Positions 21,239 through 31,899 of a DNA stretch of 40,000 bases are shown piece by piece. The stretch lies in the NCBI GenBank assembly GCA_905221605.1, contig CAJNDS010002111.1, forward strand, positions 205,565 through 245,564, in the 5' to 3' direction. A program made the translations under genes and the position numbers. The notes under the pieces were generated by a model, which saw only the letters and a program-made list of their open reading frames with translations, had not been told where the DNA came from and did no database searches. This stretch comes from Symbiodinium natans (lineage: Eukaryota; Sar; Dinophyceae; Suessiales; Symbiodiniaceae). How positions within the stretch are numbered: position 1 is the stretch's first letter; each line of letters starts with the position of its first letter.

Positions 21239-22270
21239 GACAGCCCCAAAAGTAAGAACCCCACACAAAGATGTGGGGAAAAAATTTCGTCAGTTCAGTA
21301 CCTTGGCTAAACACGTGATCCCGGCTGAGGCATGAGCCGCGAAGGCCAGAGCGCGTACCACCATGATGGTCAACAGAGACTCAAGCGCCAAGGCACCGTT
21401 TGGAAGTGCCGACTGCTATTGCTGAACTTCTTCACAGAGTCTTGCTCGCTGTCCAAATCGTGAGGCTATTCTCTGGTCAGAATTTGAGAAGAATCGTGGA
21501 GTCCACGATACGTGGCCTACTGAACCATGGTGTGACAAACGCAGCTTGCGATGAAGCCAAAGACTTCGGAGCGATAGAGGACTGGATCACTGCAATCATC
21601 ACTGTTGAATAGGTCTGAGGCAGCTCATGTCACGATGGCCGCCCGGCAACGATCTCTTCACTGCATCGCCAACACGAAATGTCAAAAGGAAATTGGTGAG
21701 ACTTGTGTCAGGCCAACGTTCTGGGAGATTCAATCTGACATGACGTCTTCCTCTTGTGTTGAACCTTCCCAGCCCATGACGTTGAGCAACCAAGGAAATC
21801 GGTTGCACGTAGGTTCTTGAAGGAGCTCCGCAAGCAAGCGAAAATAAGAGCGAGCACCCCTCCGAAACTTGCGTGACACTAAGGCAACGCTTACGGCGTA
21901 AAGGAGGCAGCGAGCACGATGCCGAACACTTTTAAAAAACCTGCCATGTACTGCAGCAAATCCATCACATCTTCAACAACTTCAACAGAGCTGCATTGCT
22001 ACGGCAACGGATGCTGCGCCTCCGAAATATGCACAATCTAGACATGCATCCTGATGCTCTCAGGCACGCATGATTTTCACATCAGTGTAAAGCTAGAGAT
22101 GCAGCTGTGAGCGCATCAGGGAAGTCCGAAACCTTCACTGTTTGCGATAGCCTGACTTGGCTCCATCTTCTGCATCGCTTATGCATCTTATGCTGCCTGT
22201 GCTGGAAATCATATGCTCCATGCCGTCCATGTGATGGCCGTCAATCGGCCAAATCGATGCTCAAATCGTT
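21239..22270. other. No confident gene; region 3' of the HECT gene
   Basis: The plus frame 21400-21612 (with RVLLAVQIVRLFSGQNLRR) might be an exon but has no support beyond composition. The rest is unremarkable. Confidence 0.35.
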
Positions 22271-22345
22271 GTTTCACTACAAAACTGGATGCACATGATA
22301 CAAAGCAATGTGGTCGGCTTGGGAGGCGGCCAGCAAAAGCCTTGG
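22262..22345 (-). CDS. Possible last exon of the HECT gene
   Basis: After the GT donor at 22404, an AG|G acceptor occurs where ctgcagccaag precedes GCTTTTGC (about 22345). Joining there gives CTLHGFCWPP and a stop about 25 codons later. HECT proteins usually end a few residues after a GF motif, which fits only loosely. Reading through 22404 instead gives HGRFGTSLLV and also stops within 45 codons. Confidence 0.3.
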
Positions 22346-22404
22346 CTGCAGCAGAGATTTCACACAGGCTGACGTGCTGACCAACAGTGATGTCCCAAAC
22401 CTAC

Positions 22405-25400
22405 CATGTAGTGTGCAAACCGGGAGCCCGTTGCGCAACTTCTCCTTGGTCGAGAAGCGCGGAAGAAGCAACTGACCTGGCCACTGGCAGCAGGCAGCAC
22501 TCACCCGGCGACATGATCCCCGAAGACCGTTTACAACAGGATCTCACGCTGAAGCCGCAAAACGAAGGCTGCCTGTGCTAAGCAGGACCACATTTTTCAG
22601 ATGCATGGTGCTACTTGCACACACGTTTTTGATGGTCCCTTTGCTTTTGGTACTTTTGGTGCTTGCTTGCTTTGACAGGCCCGACATGGCCCGACCATGG
22701 ACCTGAGGGTACGTACTGCACAGTGAGCCATACCGGGATCTGCCCGTTGACTTCCCTAAACGCGTGAGCGCCGCTGAAACAAGTGTAAGCAGATGGTAGA
22801 CGCTCATCTCCGACACCGTTCTTTTGCACGATGAGGCCTGCAAAATACTTCCGCGAAGCCTTCATACCTTCGGACCTTCTAGGCTCATGCAACGAGGGGA
22901 AGGGCCAAGAACCTTGCCTAGGGATTGCCATCCCTTCAAAGGCACCCGATCACTGGCCGTGACGAAAATCAAGAACTGGGCCTGAGACGAGCCACGACAG
23001 GCTCCACCCGCTGAACGTTGCAGGTCGAAATCAGGATCAGCGACATACTGAAGTGTCAAGAAGACATCACAAGTCTCTTCCTCACCCAGCCTTCTCTGCA
23101 GGACTGACGCTTGCAAGAACCTGCTTTGACCGAGCTTCTCCACTACATCACTGTGTACTGCCGTGTCCATGTGCGCTGCTGTGGTGACGTGCAGGCTGCC
23201 TCCCACAACCATGGTAAATATTCCAACCTTAGGTTGGAAGCTTCAATGCAGCAAAACACGGTCACAAGGCAACTTGTGCATGCAAAAACTTGCAAGGTGT
23301 TCGGAGTTGACGCTGGGCTGGTGAGTTTGGGAGTTTTGCGTGGTGGTCATTATTCGTATGGTTGCTTGAAAGGGAGCGAAGAGGTGGGTAGCAGAATTTG
23401 CGGCCGGGAGATATCAAGTTGCATAGACGCAATCTACACAATGGCACGGCCAGGCTCCCAGCCTATCCTCCTCTGTCCAGCCCTCGAGCTCTGCACTAGA
23501 GCGGATTGCGTCAACCTCAAACACACGGTATCAATCGTTTCACGATGGCAGAAAGGAGTGCTAGATGGACAAGCTGCATCTACATTGTCAGCTCTGCCAC
23601 AAACAATCTTCTCGAGCTGAACCTGGCACGTTTCTTGGTCAATTGAAGCGGCCGGTTGCTTCTCAGACTCTGAACTTCCCATGCGCGATACATGGACCAG
23701 AAGATGGAAAAGGTTGCTTGGGGTCGTGCCGCATCAACAATAGTGCGAAGCAGCGACCTGGCTGACATATGCCCCATGTAGCAACCATGCGTCGCGAATC
23801 GGCAACGAGCTCCGGCAATGCAAGGGCGAGGTTCGCGACAAGACAACGAACAATATATTTTTGCATCACGCTGCGTGGCCAATGCATGCCGTGTATGCCG
23901 AGCAGCGCAGTCAGCGCAGTGCAGCACATGATGTGACTAGCATTGCGGCGTCGACCTGGCATCCCTTGTCCCCGACAGGGCAGTCAGTCCCTTCCCCCAC
24001 GCCACGCCCCAGCGTGGGTGGCTGAGCTGCGAGAATTGACTGAGAGAAGATGAGGCTCTCTCATTGCAGTGGGTCGTTTGTGCCCGGCAAACGGTCAGGT
24101 GATGCTCTTCTCATTCTGTCTTTCTTCCATTCGTTCGTTGGGCAGTAGGGGGCGGTGGGCGGGCGGTAGGGGGCCGGGGTGGGGTGAGGATGGGTGAGGG
24201 GTTTGAGGGGTGGAGGTGGGAGAAGGGGTGGGAGGGGTGCGGGGCATCGCACTCAGTACACGAGAAAGGCCTCGAGCGTTCAGCTTTCAGCGAGAGTTGG
24301 AGTGCGACTTGAAGAGAATGAACGGTGCCTGTTCTTAAATACCCGGACATCTAAACAGTCAAACAGGTATTTCATACTACCTCCGTGGAGCGCGGCGTCA
24401 GGCCGCCCAGCGTTTTAAACATCCGGAAATAGACCCTCCAGCAAGCCTTCCCGCGCCAGCCCCCCTCCAGCCAACACCCCCCCCCCCCCCAACCTCACCA
24501 ATCACCCAAACCCCCTCCAGCCAACACCCTCTCTCACCCTAACCCCTCCAGCCAAGCCAAACCCCACATCCCCAGCCAACACCCCCCCCCCCAGCCCCCC
24601 CCAAAACACCCGCCCAGCCAAGCCCCCCTCCACAGCCAACCGCCCCCATCCAGCCAAAGCCCCCTCCAGCCAACACCCCCCAACCTCCACCCAGCACCCC
24701 TCCAACCCCAACCGGTTTCCACCCTCCAGCCAACCGCCTCCAGCCAACACCCCCTCCCCCCCCCCAGCCCCCCCCAAAACGCCTAGCCAAGCCCCCCTCC
24801 ACAGCCAACCGCCCCATCCAGCCAACACCCCCCAAACACCCTCCAGCCAAAGCCCCCTCCAGCCAACACCCCCCCCTCAGCCAGCCAACCTCCACCCAGG
24901 GGGGGGTGTTGGCTGGAGGAGGGGGGGTTGGCTGGAGGGGGAGGGGTGGTGGAGGCTGGGGGGTTGTTGGCTGGAGGGGGGGGTTGGCCGGCGACAGGAA
25001 GGGCCAGGAAGGTGGGGAGGGGGGTTGGGGGGGTGCTTAGGGAGGGGCGGGCTTGGCTGGAGGGGGGGTTGGCTGGAGAGAGGGCGGTTTGAGGGTGTTG
25101 GTGGGAGGGGCAAGGGTGGAGAGGGGTGGGGGTTGGCTGGAGAGGGGGTGGGCGGTTGGCTGGAGGGGGGCTTGGAGGGGGTGGGGTGTTGGCTGGAGGG
25201 GGCTTGGCTGAAGGAGCCGGGAGGTGGAGGAAGGGTTTGGCTGGAGGGGGGGCTGGAGGGGGGGCTGGAGGGGGGGCTGGAGGGGGGGCTGGAGGGGGGC
25301 TTGGCTGGAGGGGCTAGTGCATAAACACGAAAACATGCGGATTTAAACTGGTCTTTTATACTACCCCCCTGGCCGTTGCTGGTTGGCCGCCCTCCACTTA

Positions 25401-28025
25401 TTTAAAAAACGTCACCGAAGCGTTTTGCAGTAAACGAAAAACACGCAACACACAACTTGAGGTCTGGGGGGAGGCGACGGCAGCCCTCGTGCATCAGTGC
25501 ACGGATCCGTTGAAGCCGAAGAAGGAGGCGGCGGGTTGCGTTCAAATGGCCTCCGTGCTGCCCAGGATATCTGCCAAAAACAGACCCGCATGACGAAACT
25601 TTTGGGGGGGTCCGCCCCCCCCCCCCCCCCAGACCGACCTTCTGGCAGGATGAAACGAAAGGCTCTGGGGAGAGCTTTCGTGGCATACTGCCGCACTCTC
25701 TCGGAACAGCAAGCAAGTCACATGTGAATGTCTGCAGGGAGAACGAACCACCGAGGATGGTCTTGAAGCCCTCGCTCAGTGGTTTCAGCCTTGTGAATAC
25801 ACCGAGTGCAGCCGCACAGCATTGTAAGCGGCAAGTTCAAGATCGTGAAATGTCCCGCGCACGGTGCTTTTGCCGAGGTTCCTAGCCTGCGACAACAATC
25901 CCACTCCGACCACTCCTCTGGACATGCCGAAACCTGGATAAGTCCTGAACCTTCGGTTCGCAATGCCCGCACCCCATGGCTGTGTGCAAAAAAGACTGAG
26001 ATGTAGACTGGGCCTCGATCTTTCCATGAAAAAACCAATCAACATAAGCCTAAGTTCACGAAGCTGCTGGCTTCTGCAAGGTGCGCACGGTGCACTGCCA
26101 GACAAATACAGGACGGCCGCCTGTACAAAGTCTGCCTTGTTCGCCTGTGAGATCTGCAGGTCCTCTGGCAGCTGAGGGGACCCACCTCCAGGAGGACTCC
26201 ACCAAAACAACGAATAAGCCAATCTGGCCGCTGTTTGCTTCTCCGCTCGAGTGCTCGACGTGGCCAAGCCAGGTCCCCAAACTTCTCAGCTATGTCCTGA
26301 AGCCCAGCTGGCGCAGGCGGAAGATCTTCCGTTCCTTGTAAACTCACAATAATATTCTCTTCACACTAACCTCTTTAATGAAGGAGTCTTGGAGAGGGTG
26401 ACACGGCTAGTTAATACGGGGGTTACGGTGAGAAAGGGGAATGTGTGTCGCGAGGACGGGATGACAGTACGAATGGTGTGGTTTCTTGGAGAGGATATCA
26501 TGAACTGGTCTGTGAACAAGCGAGCGGTCCCACCTTAACAGATTAACTCCTAGAGACAGAGGTTAATGAGCCCAGAGAACGTACCAGCCATGGACAGGCT
26601 TTTAATACTGCGGTCGCGAAGTTGGGATTCAAGGGCCAAGAAGTGAAGGTGTGACAGGGAGAGAGCGGTTAACCTGGCATGCGATTCCAAGGGTGTGAAC
26701 GGTTAGACCAAGATATGAAGGGAACGGACCAGTGAATTGACTTCATGAGTGAGGAGTTCACAGGACCAGGCGTTAACAGGGTCTCAAGGTGTGACAGGGA
26801 GAGAGCGGTTAACTGGACACGGTTTTAGTACTAATCCTGGATGATAGGCACCCTTCACCCCCGGGAATCGATCCACGCAACACCGGGTACCGGGACGAAA
26901 CTGTGCAACGTTGAAGAGGCTCTCTTCAATTTCAATATTCTTCCAGGTTCCTAGGCCCAGGAGTCCAGGTTTCCCATGAAAGAATGGCCCTCTCCAAACC
27001 CGCTGCGCCCCGGGGGATGGAAAGTAGATCCCCATTTCGCCCTTCAAAAAAGCCGCAAGCCTTCAGCATCAGTAGCTGCAGCATTTGTAAGGAGTACAAG
27101 GATGTATGCGCCGACAGTGCCGACCATGATTGCAGCAGTCGTCCTGGCCCGTGTACTCCAGAATCTGGCGCAAGCTCCTTAGCATCCGAAGCCGGTACTG
27201 GCCCATGCATGCTGTTTCCTGGTTCCTCCACGTACGCCGAGTACAGGACTTAGCAATGTGGGGACACACGGCCCCAATGTCCTGCAAAAGACCGGTATTC
27301 AAGGATTTCACAAATCTGCAAGCAACTGCCATCGGAAGACGGCCTCGAGCCTCAATTTCTTTGCGCACGGTGACTCCAGCTCCTGAGGGGCAACTGCCAA
27401 CTGCATCCACATGCTTAAAAACTGTCGTTTTCGATTTGAAAGTGTCAGCATCACTTCGACGATAACAAGCCACAAACGCCTACTGCCAAGACGGAGTAAC
27501 TACAGCATCAGTAACCCAAGCCAAGGTCCTCGAGAAGCCGATCGTAAAGAGCCTCAGCAAACAAAGAGAGAAAGAGAGAGAGAGAGAGAGGTTTCAAAAA
27601 CAAATACAGAAAGTCTCCCCACATCAGGAAAGGGTTCTCTTCTGCTGTGCAGCAAGACACAAACGTCAACTTCACCATTTCGGCGTGATGGACATGAATC
27701 TGTAACACCATAAGGCTGTGGCCCGGGGGAAAATGTTAGGAACATGGATATGATTGAGCACCGCCTCCCATGCAAGTGTAGGAACAGCAAGGTCGCTACC
27801 GGGCACAACGGTGAAGTTGTGCTGACAGGTGTGCACAGTCTGGTGAATTGCCCCTTGCCTGGCCAAGCAGGATGCCATAAGAGCGGAAAAAATCTTCGGA
27901 GCCGACAGACCGCTCGTTCAACCAGTACCTCGCAGCATCCACGGATGAATGCTAACACCAGGTGTGCGATGAAACATCCAGAGAAATCTTCCTTAGAGTG
28001 ATCCCCTGCAGCCTTGCGCGAAAAA

Positions 28026-28067
<42 letters not shown>

Positions 28068-28362
28068 CCCCCCTAACCCGCCCCTCTGCCCAGTTAGCCA
28101 TCCACCCCCCACCGAAGAAGCAGCTGCGTGATTCACCATATGGACCAGGGCTCTCAATTTAATTCTCGTCCCTACTCGACCGGATTCCAGCAAGCAACTG
28201 GGCGCCACACGTTCGTGACCTTAGAAGCACGACTGTGGCTCAACATGCGGCTGCAATGGCATAATCTGTCTGATTTTGCTGAAATAGACCGAGCAACTGC
28301 TCATCGTATACAAAGAGCCGCTCGTTGTTGTGGCAAGCGTCCAAGAAACTGCGCAGTGCAAC
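22405..28362 (-). CDS. HECT-type E3 ubiquitin ligase, C-terminal catalytic domain (multi-exon)
   Basis: Exons on the minus strand, in order: 28362-28301 (NERLFVYDE), 27928-27859 (YWLNERSVGSEDFFRSYGIL), 27350-27273 (GRLPMAVACRFVKSL), 27197-27149 (RSLRQILEYTG), 26950-26891 (NIEIEESLFNV), 26185-26089 (DLQISQANKADFVQAAV), 25789-25752 (LKPLSEGFKTIL), 23622-23584 (VQLEKIVCGRADN), 23515-23463 (VDAIRSSAELEGWTEE), 22981-22918 (FLIFVTASDRVPLKGW), 22837-22775 (ERLPSAYTCF) and 22476-22405 (QLLLPRFSTKEKLRNGL). This is the HECT order from N-lobe to C-lobe. The cysteine of the TCF motif (codon 22781-22779) is the expected thioester site; the protein would accept ubiquitin from an E2 and pass it to a substrate. 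Reading phases match at most junctions. One small exon is missing between 25752 and 23622, and the stretch between 23463 and 22981 is unsettled (candidates 23150-23125 and a longer start at 23001). Donors are GT or GC; nearly all acceptors are AG|G. Confidence 0.88.
24136..24242. repeat. G-rich low-complexity block
   Basis: Units such as gggcggtggg and gggtgaggggtttgaggggt; it lies in the long HECT intron region, left of the inverted minisatellite. Confidence 0.75.
24430..25315. repeat. Strand-switching minisatellite (giant G/C inverted repeat)
   Basis: From about 24436 to 24897 the plus strand repeats ccctccagccaacacccc-type units. At about 24899 it switches to the exact complement type, ggggtgttggctggagg, up to about 25315. 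The two arms of roughly 440 bases can pair. The flanks are direct, not inverted, copies: ttcatactacctccgtgg with ggccgccc at 24371-24402, and tttatactacccccctgg with ggccgccc at 25355-25392. The whole block lies between HECT exons 25752 and 23622. Confidence 0.92.
25600..25636. repeat. G7 / C17 foldback
   Basis: cttttggggggg, tccg and then about 17 C, of the same type as the foldbacks at 7.7-8.8 kb. It lies in the HECT intron. Confidence 0.75.
26380..26830. other. HECT intron with a short duplicated segment
   Basis: The segment ggtgtgacagggagagagcg with gttaac occurs at 26649 and 26789, about 140 bases apart. Related gttaa-containing phrases occur between. No coding frame is seen. Confidence 0.6.
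27561..27592. repeat. (GA)n microsatellite
   Basis: agagagaaag followed by about 10 AG units, in the HECT intron between 27858 and 27351. Confidence 0.9.
28027..28065. repeat. Poly-C tract of 39 bases
   Basis: Uninterrupted C-run followed by aacccccctaacccgcccc, inside the HECT intron 28300-27929. Confidence 0.95.
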
Positions 28363-28479
28363 CTGCGAACAGTATCCAGAACGCCGAAGCGACCATGAAA
28401 AGGGAGAGCAGCGGCTGCTTTCCTCTAGCCAGCCTCTAGCAGACTCTGGCGAAAGATTCTGCATGCAGTGCAAAAATTC

Positions 28480-29255
28480 GGGTCGACAGTGAACGGCCCT
28501 GAAACTCTCTTAAGCCACCGAATGGCAAGGCTGGAAGCTACTGATCACAAAGCCCACACTTGAGCCCTTTCGGGAAGACGGCAACAGGCGACTAGTAGTG
28601 TAGCATGGCGTAACAGATTCTCGCTAGGCATCCTCCAACATCTTCCAACTGACCCTGGAGATGATCTGAGAAGATAACAATGACAAGGGGTATCAACTTC
28701 ATGTGCACAACTGGCACCTGGAAGAATTCCTTCGTCACACCGGGGCCGCCAGCCTGCACTAAGTGCAAAAGGTTGCGCTACGGCAGGTGCCTGCATCCTG
28801 TATCTGCACAGTGCGTGCTCAGTGTATTTGGCGTTGGTTCGCCTCTTCGTCTTGAAAGCAGACCCGCAGCCTGTGCTTTTGCAGGAATCACGTCAACATG
28901 CATCAAATGTTGCTTGCGCGTTCGCCTTGCTATTTTCATGCAAGCTCTTCATCGTGAGGCTGTGGAAACTGGATGAACTCTTCACTTTGCAGCGGCGACC
29001 TCCCTAAGTCGGTGTGTCGCAGCGGCCGCACAGATCGGTAGAGCGTCAGTGCTGAGCAACAGAGCGGCTGGAACGTAACGTCCCAAGGGCTCTGAGGCCC
29101 GTCCAGTTGCGTGAGAAAGCCAGCTCTACGATTCCGCGTCCTTTCCACTTGGCCACGCGGTCGGTGGGTGTGTGTGTGACAGAGGATGATGCAGGCTGCT
29201 GTAGGTATTTGTCGCACAAGGCTGCGTGGAAACAAAAAAATTTCACTGCAAAGGA
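28480..29255. other. No settled exon
   Basis: Presumed intron or upstream part of the HECT gene. Minus strand ATCATCTCCAGGGTCAGTTG after tcttctcag (about 28665) reads IISRVSWKMLEDA, which could be an exon just before the HECT domain, but it meets a stop and no partner was found. Confidence 0.3.
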
Positions 29256-30068
29256 TTAGTGATTGGTCGAAGAAGGACCCATTGTACGAGTAGTACATGC
29301 CGTCTCTCCCGGCAGCTGTAGGCCGGACGGCGACCGGCTCCTTGAATTGCCGGCTGTGCAGGAATCCGACCGATGTTGTTTCCTCCTCGACCACGATTGC
29401 CGCCCTTCCCGGCGACCTTGTCCTCGTTCGTTGGTCTCCTCCTCGTGGCGACGTCCGCGCCCTCCAAACCCACCGAGCTTGCAGCGTGTAGGCTTCCACA
29501 TGCCAGAGGCGCGTTGTCCCACCACTTGCCGGTATGCCGTCAAGATCCGGTTGATCTCGCAGACGATCGCAGACGCTCCGCTGAGACTGCAGCAACCTTG
29601 CCATCCCCTCCAGGTGCCCGCGATGTCGGTTTCCACAGCTTGGATGACCTGGTCCAAACGGGTCCAGCCTGCCATCTTGGCTCCATCTTTGCTCAATCTT
29701 TCCTGTTGCCGCGACGACTGCTTCGCTCAGGCCTTCACCACGGGCTGTGGCTTGGCACTTGGCTGTTCTCGGTTTTTCCAGTCACTGGTCCCAAGTCTAC
29801 TTACATCTGCCACATTTGTACTCGCATGTCTCCACGGAAGTATGGCACGGGCAAGCTCTCGGGCTCCCTGACGCGAGCTGCTTCGTGCGGCCGCGTCGAG
29901 GAAGACCCCTCTTGGCTGCCAAACTTCAAACTCAAAGAGGTTCTTGGCCGCGACCAAGCTTGTGGCCCCCCGTGTTTCTGCCCCTGCTCCAACAGTTATA
30001 GGCGTGCGTCTGCACGGCAAAATCAACATCATTCGCATGTGAGGCTTGTCAGGGTAGAAGGGCTGCAA
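29256..30068 (-). CDS. GC-rich coding candidate interrupted by one in-frame TGA
   Basis: Two minus-strand frames in the same register, 30068-29730 and 29726-29256, are separated by a single TGA at 29729-29727. The first ends REQPSAKPQPVVKA. The second contains GWTRLDQVIQAVETDIAG, IVCEINRILTAYRQVVG and an Arg/Ser-rich tail with SRSRSPS. Other frames on both strands are open for 200 or more codons, so the choice of frame is uncertain. It could be an exon pair, a decayed gene or chance in GC-rich DNA. No family is recognised. Confidence 0.3.
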
Positions 30069-30099
30069 CTATGTGACGCACATTGGAACGGAGACCGCC

Positions 30100-31190
30100 A
30101 GCTTTGCCCAACAGCACGTCATGCCACATGTACAGGCATTCTGGGCCCATCCCAAGGCTGGCCAGCTTAGGACGCACTCTCACCATGGCTTGGCATTGCG
30201 AAAGTTCTGCAAAATCTCCCAAGTGCGCCCTAGGAGCTGGGTCCTAGGTGTTTCGAGGACTTCCTGAGAACTTCCTGAGGACCCAGCGGCTGACGCAGAT
30301 CGGCATCCTTGAGGCTCTCGCAGAAGCGCTCCTCGGGAGCTGATTCGGCGCTGTTCGACAGCGGATGCCTTTGAAGTCCGAGCTCGCGGCCATAACAGCA
30401 TGAACCAGCCGCTGAGGCCTTAGACAACTTTCCTTTGCACTGCATTTTGCAAGGCTACGGCATAGACAATGGACGCTGGGACATCCCGAGCTTCTCATGC
30501 CGCATTTTGGATGTACTCACTCATGGTTTAACTTGCTAAGGCTGCTAAGGTTTGGACTCGCGCGGAACCTGGGACAGTCAAGATGCCAGACGACTCATGG
30601 AACATCTCACAGCCCCACAGCTACACAGCCAGCCTCAAGGTGCAGAGGCACGATTCGCCCCTGCTGGCAGAATTCATTCACACGCCGCAGAAGCGGTTGC
30701 GTGGCGAAGTCTTGTGTCGCAGTCCACCGTCAACCGCCGTCCCACACAATGTTGGGAATGCAATGTTGCCTCCGATTTGGTAGGGTCCGCTATCATGCGA
30801 AGCTTCCCAGAATTACTCTGCAACCCCTATGGTTTAGGGCTACCCGGAATAATGCGAAGTTTCGGGGCCGGGGAGGACAAAACCGCAGAAAGCCAGGAGT
30901 CCTTGAGCCCTAAAGTGTGTGAAGCTTCAATGCCTCAGGCATCCTCAGGCCCTCAGCCCCAAAAGCTTGAATGCGGCTTAGTAGGCTGTTCAGGCCAAGG
31001 AAGTTTCAAAAAAGCAAGAAGCCAGGGCCCCCAATCATTTCAGCGGCGTTTCCAGAAGTTGTTGGGGAGTACTACGGAGACCATGGAGACAGCATCTTCT
31101 GGGCTGCTGAAGTACCTCTCGCGGGCAGCCCCTGCCGCGTTGGTTTCGTTTGAGGGCTCGGTTTCGTTAGGTTGGTCGCCAAACACATAA
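30100..31190. other. No supported gene
   Basis: The plus frame 30552-31190 is the longest here but has no motif, and minus frames overlap it. Confidence 0.35.
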
Positions 31191-31211
31191 TACAAACCAC
31201 CACCGTCTGTC

Positions 31212-31293
31212 CTGCATCTGCTCCCAAACATCGCAGAGTAAGCAAACCTGCGGCTGCCATGACTCCAAGTACCAGTTGTCTAGCTTGCCACAC
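31212..31293 (-). CDS. Candidate helical exon, possibly of the HECT gene
   Basis: Acceptor TTGCAG|GTG at 31294, then 27 codons VWQARQLVLGVMAAAGLLTL plus RCLGADA, then a GA donor (GCAG then GACAG) at 31211. Composition is that of an amphipathic helix pair such as in armadillo/HEAT-type E3 scaffolds. Membership of the downstream HECT gene is inferred from strand and position only. Confidence 0.42.
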
Positions 31294-31799
31294 CTGCAAC
31301 ATTCTGCCGCAGGCAGTCTGAGAAGGGTGCTCTGCGGAAGTTCACAGGCACGAGATTGCTGTGTGTCAGGAATGAGCCTATGCTCTTGCTCAAAGGACTT
31401 GACTTCTTGCATACCGTCAGTCACTCAGCTCTCTGCCCAAAGCGGGATAAGGAAAATGGTCGCCCGAAACGATGCTGAGTCCCAAACAAAAGTCATTAGT
31501 GATCTTGAAGCTTCGCACGTCCAGCACTTTTGGCACCTGACAACGGACTACTGCAACATATCGGGGAAGAACTGGTCGCGCTGCACTGTCCAAAAACGAC
31601 TGGGGCTGCAAGAACATTGCACCGTCGCGCTGGGATGCTTCCGCCAACGTTGAAACTCCGAAAGCGGCTCGCACTTGTTGATACCTGGCAAACGAGATGC
31701 TGAGCGACATGGAGAGAACTGAGTTCAAGCATGTGGCAAAACATCGTAACATCGTTTGGCGAGAGCTCTTATTGTTGGGAGACCTTAAACACCATGAGC

Positions 31800-31875
31800 C
31801 CTGTAACACCATATCCTTCAACAAAACCATTCTAATCAAAATGTCTAGCAATGTTGTTCTAGCCGAGGCCAAGAC
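31800..31875 (-). CDS. Candidate helical exon, possibly of the HECT gene
   Basis: Acceptor CTTAG|GTC at 31876 followed by VLASARTTLLDILIRMVLLK and DMVLQ, then a GC donor at 31799. The next segment (about 31745-31690) reads MLELSSLHVAQHLVCQ before a CCAG|GTATC donor and may be the following exon. No family motif. Confidence 0.4.
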
Positions 31876-31899
31876 CTAAGGCCTCTAAGGGGTGTTGGG

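Noticed and set aside
19855-21264. 469-codon and 424-codon minus-strand frames
   Set aside because: They are overlapping frames of a 95-bp minisatellite, the TG array and the purine tract, with equally long frames on the other strand.
24502-25324. Gly/Trp-rich or Pro-rich frames
   Set aside because: Product of the G/C minisatellite, present on both strands and in several frames.
29660-29690. gccatcttggctccatct as a relict dinoflagellate spliced leader
   Set aside because: Only a partial match to the conserved spliced-leader core, with no following splice context; no better copy was found on either strand by eye.
29373-30170. 265-codon plus-strand frame
   Set aside because: GC-rich region with all frames open; no motif, and it runs against the strand of the surrounding exons.
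31167-31424. Minus frame with CCRCGKLDNWYLESW read as a zinc finger
   Set aside because: The alternative frame at 31293-31212 has better splice sites and a helical product; the cysteine spacing fits no family I know.
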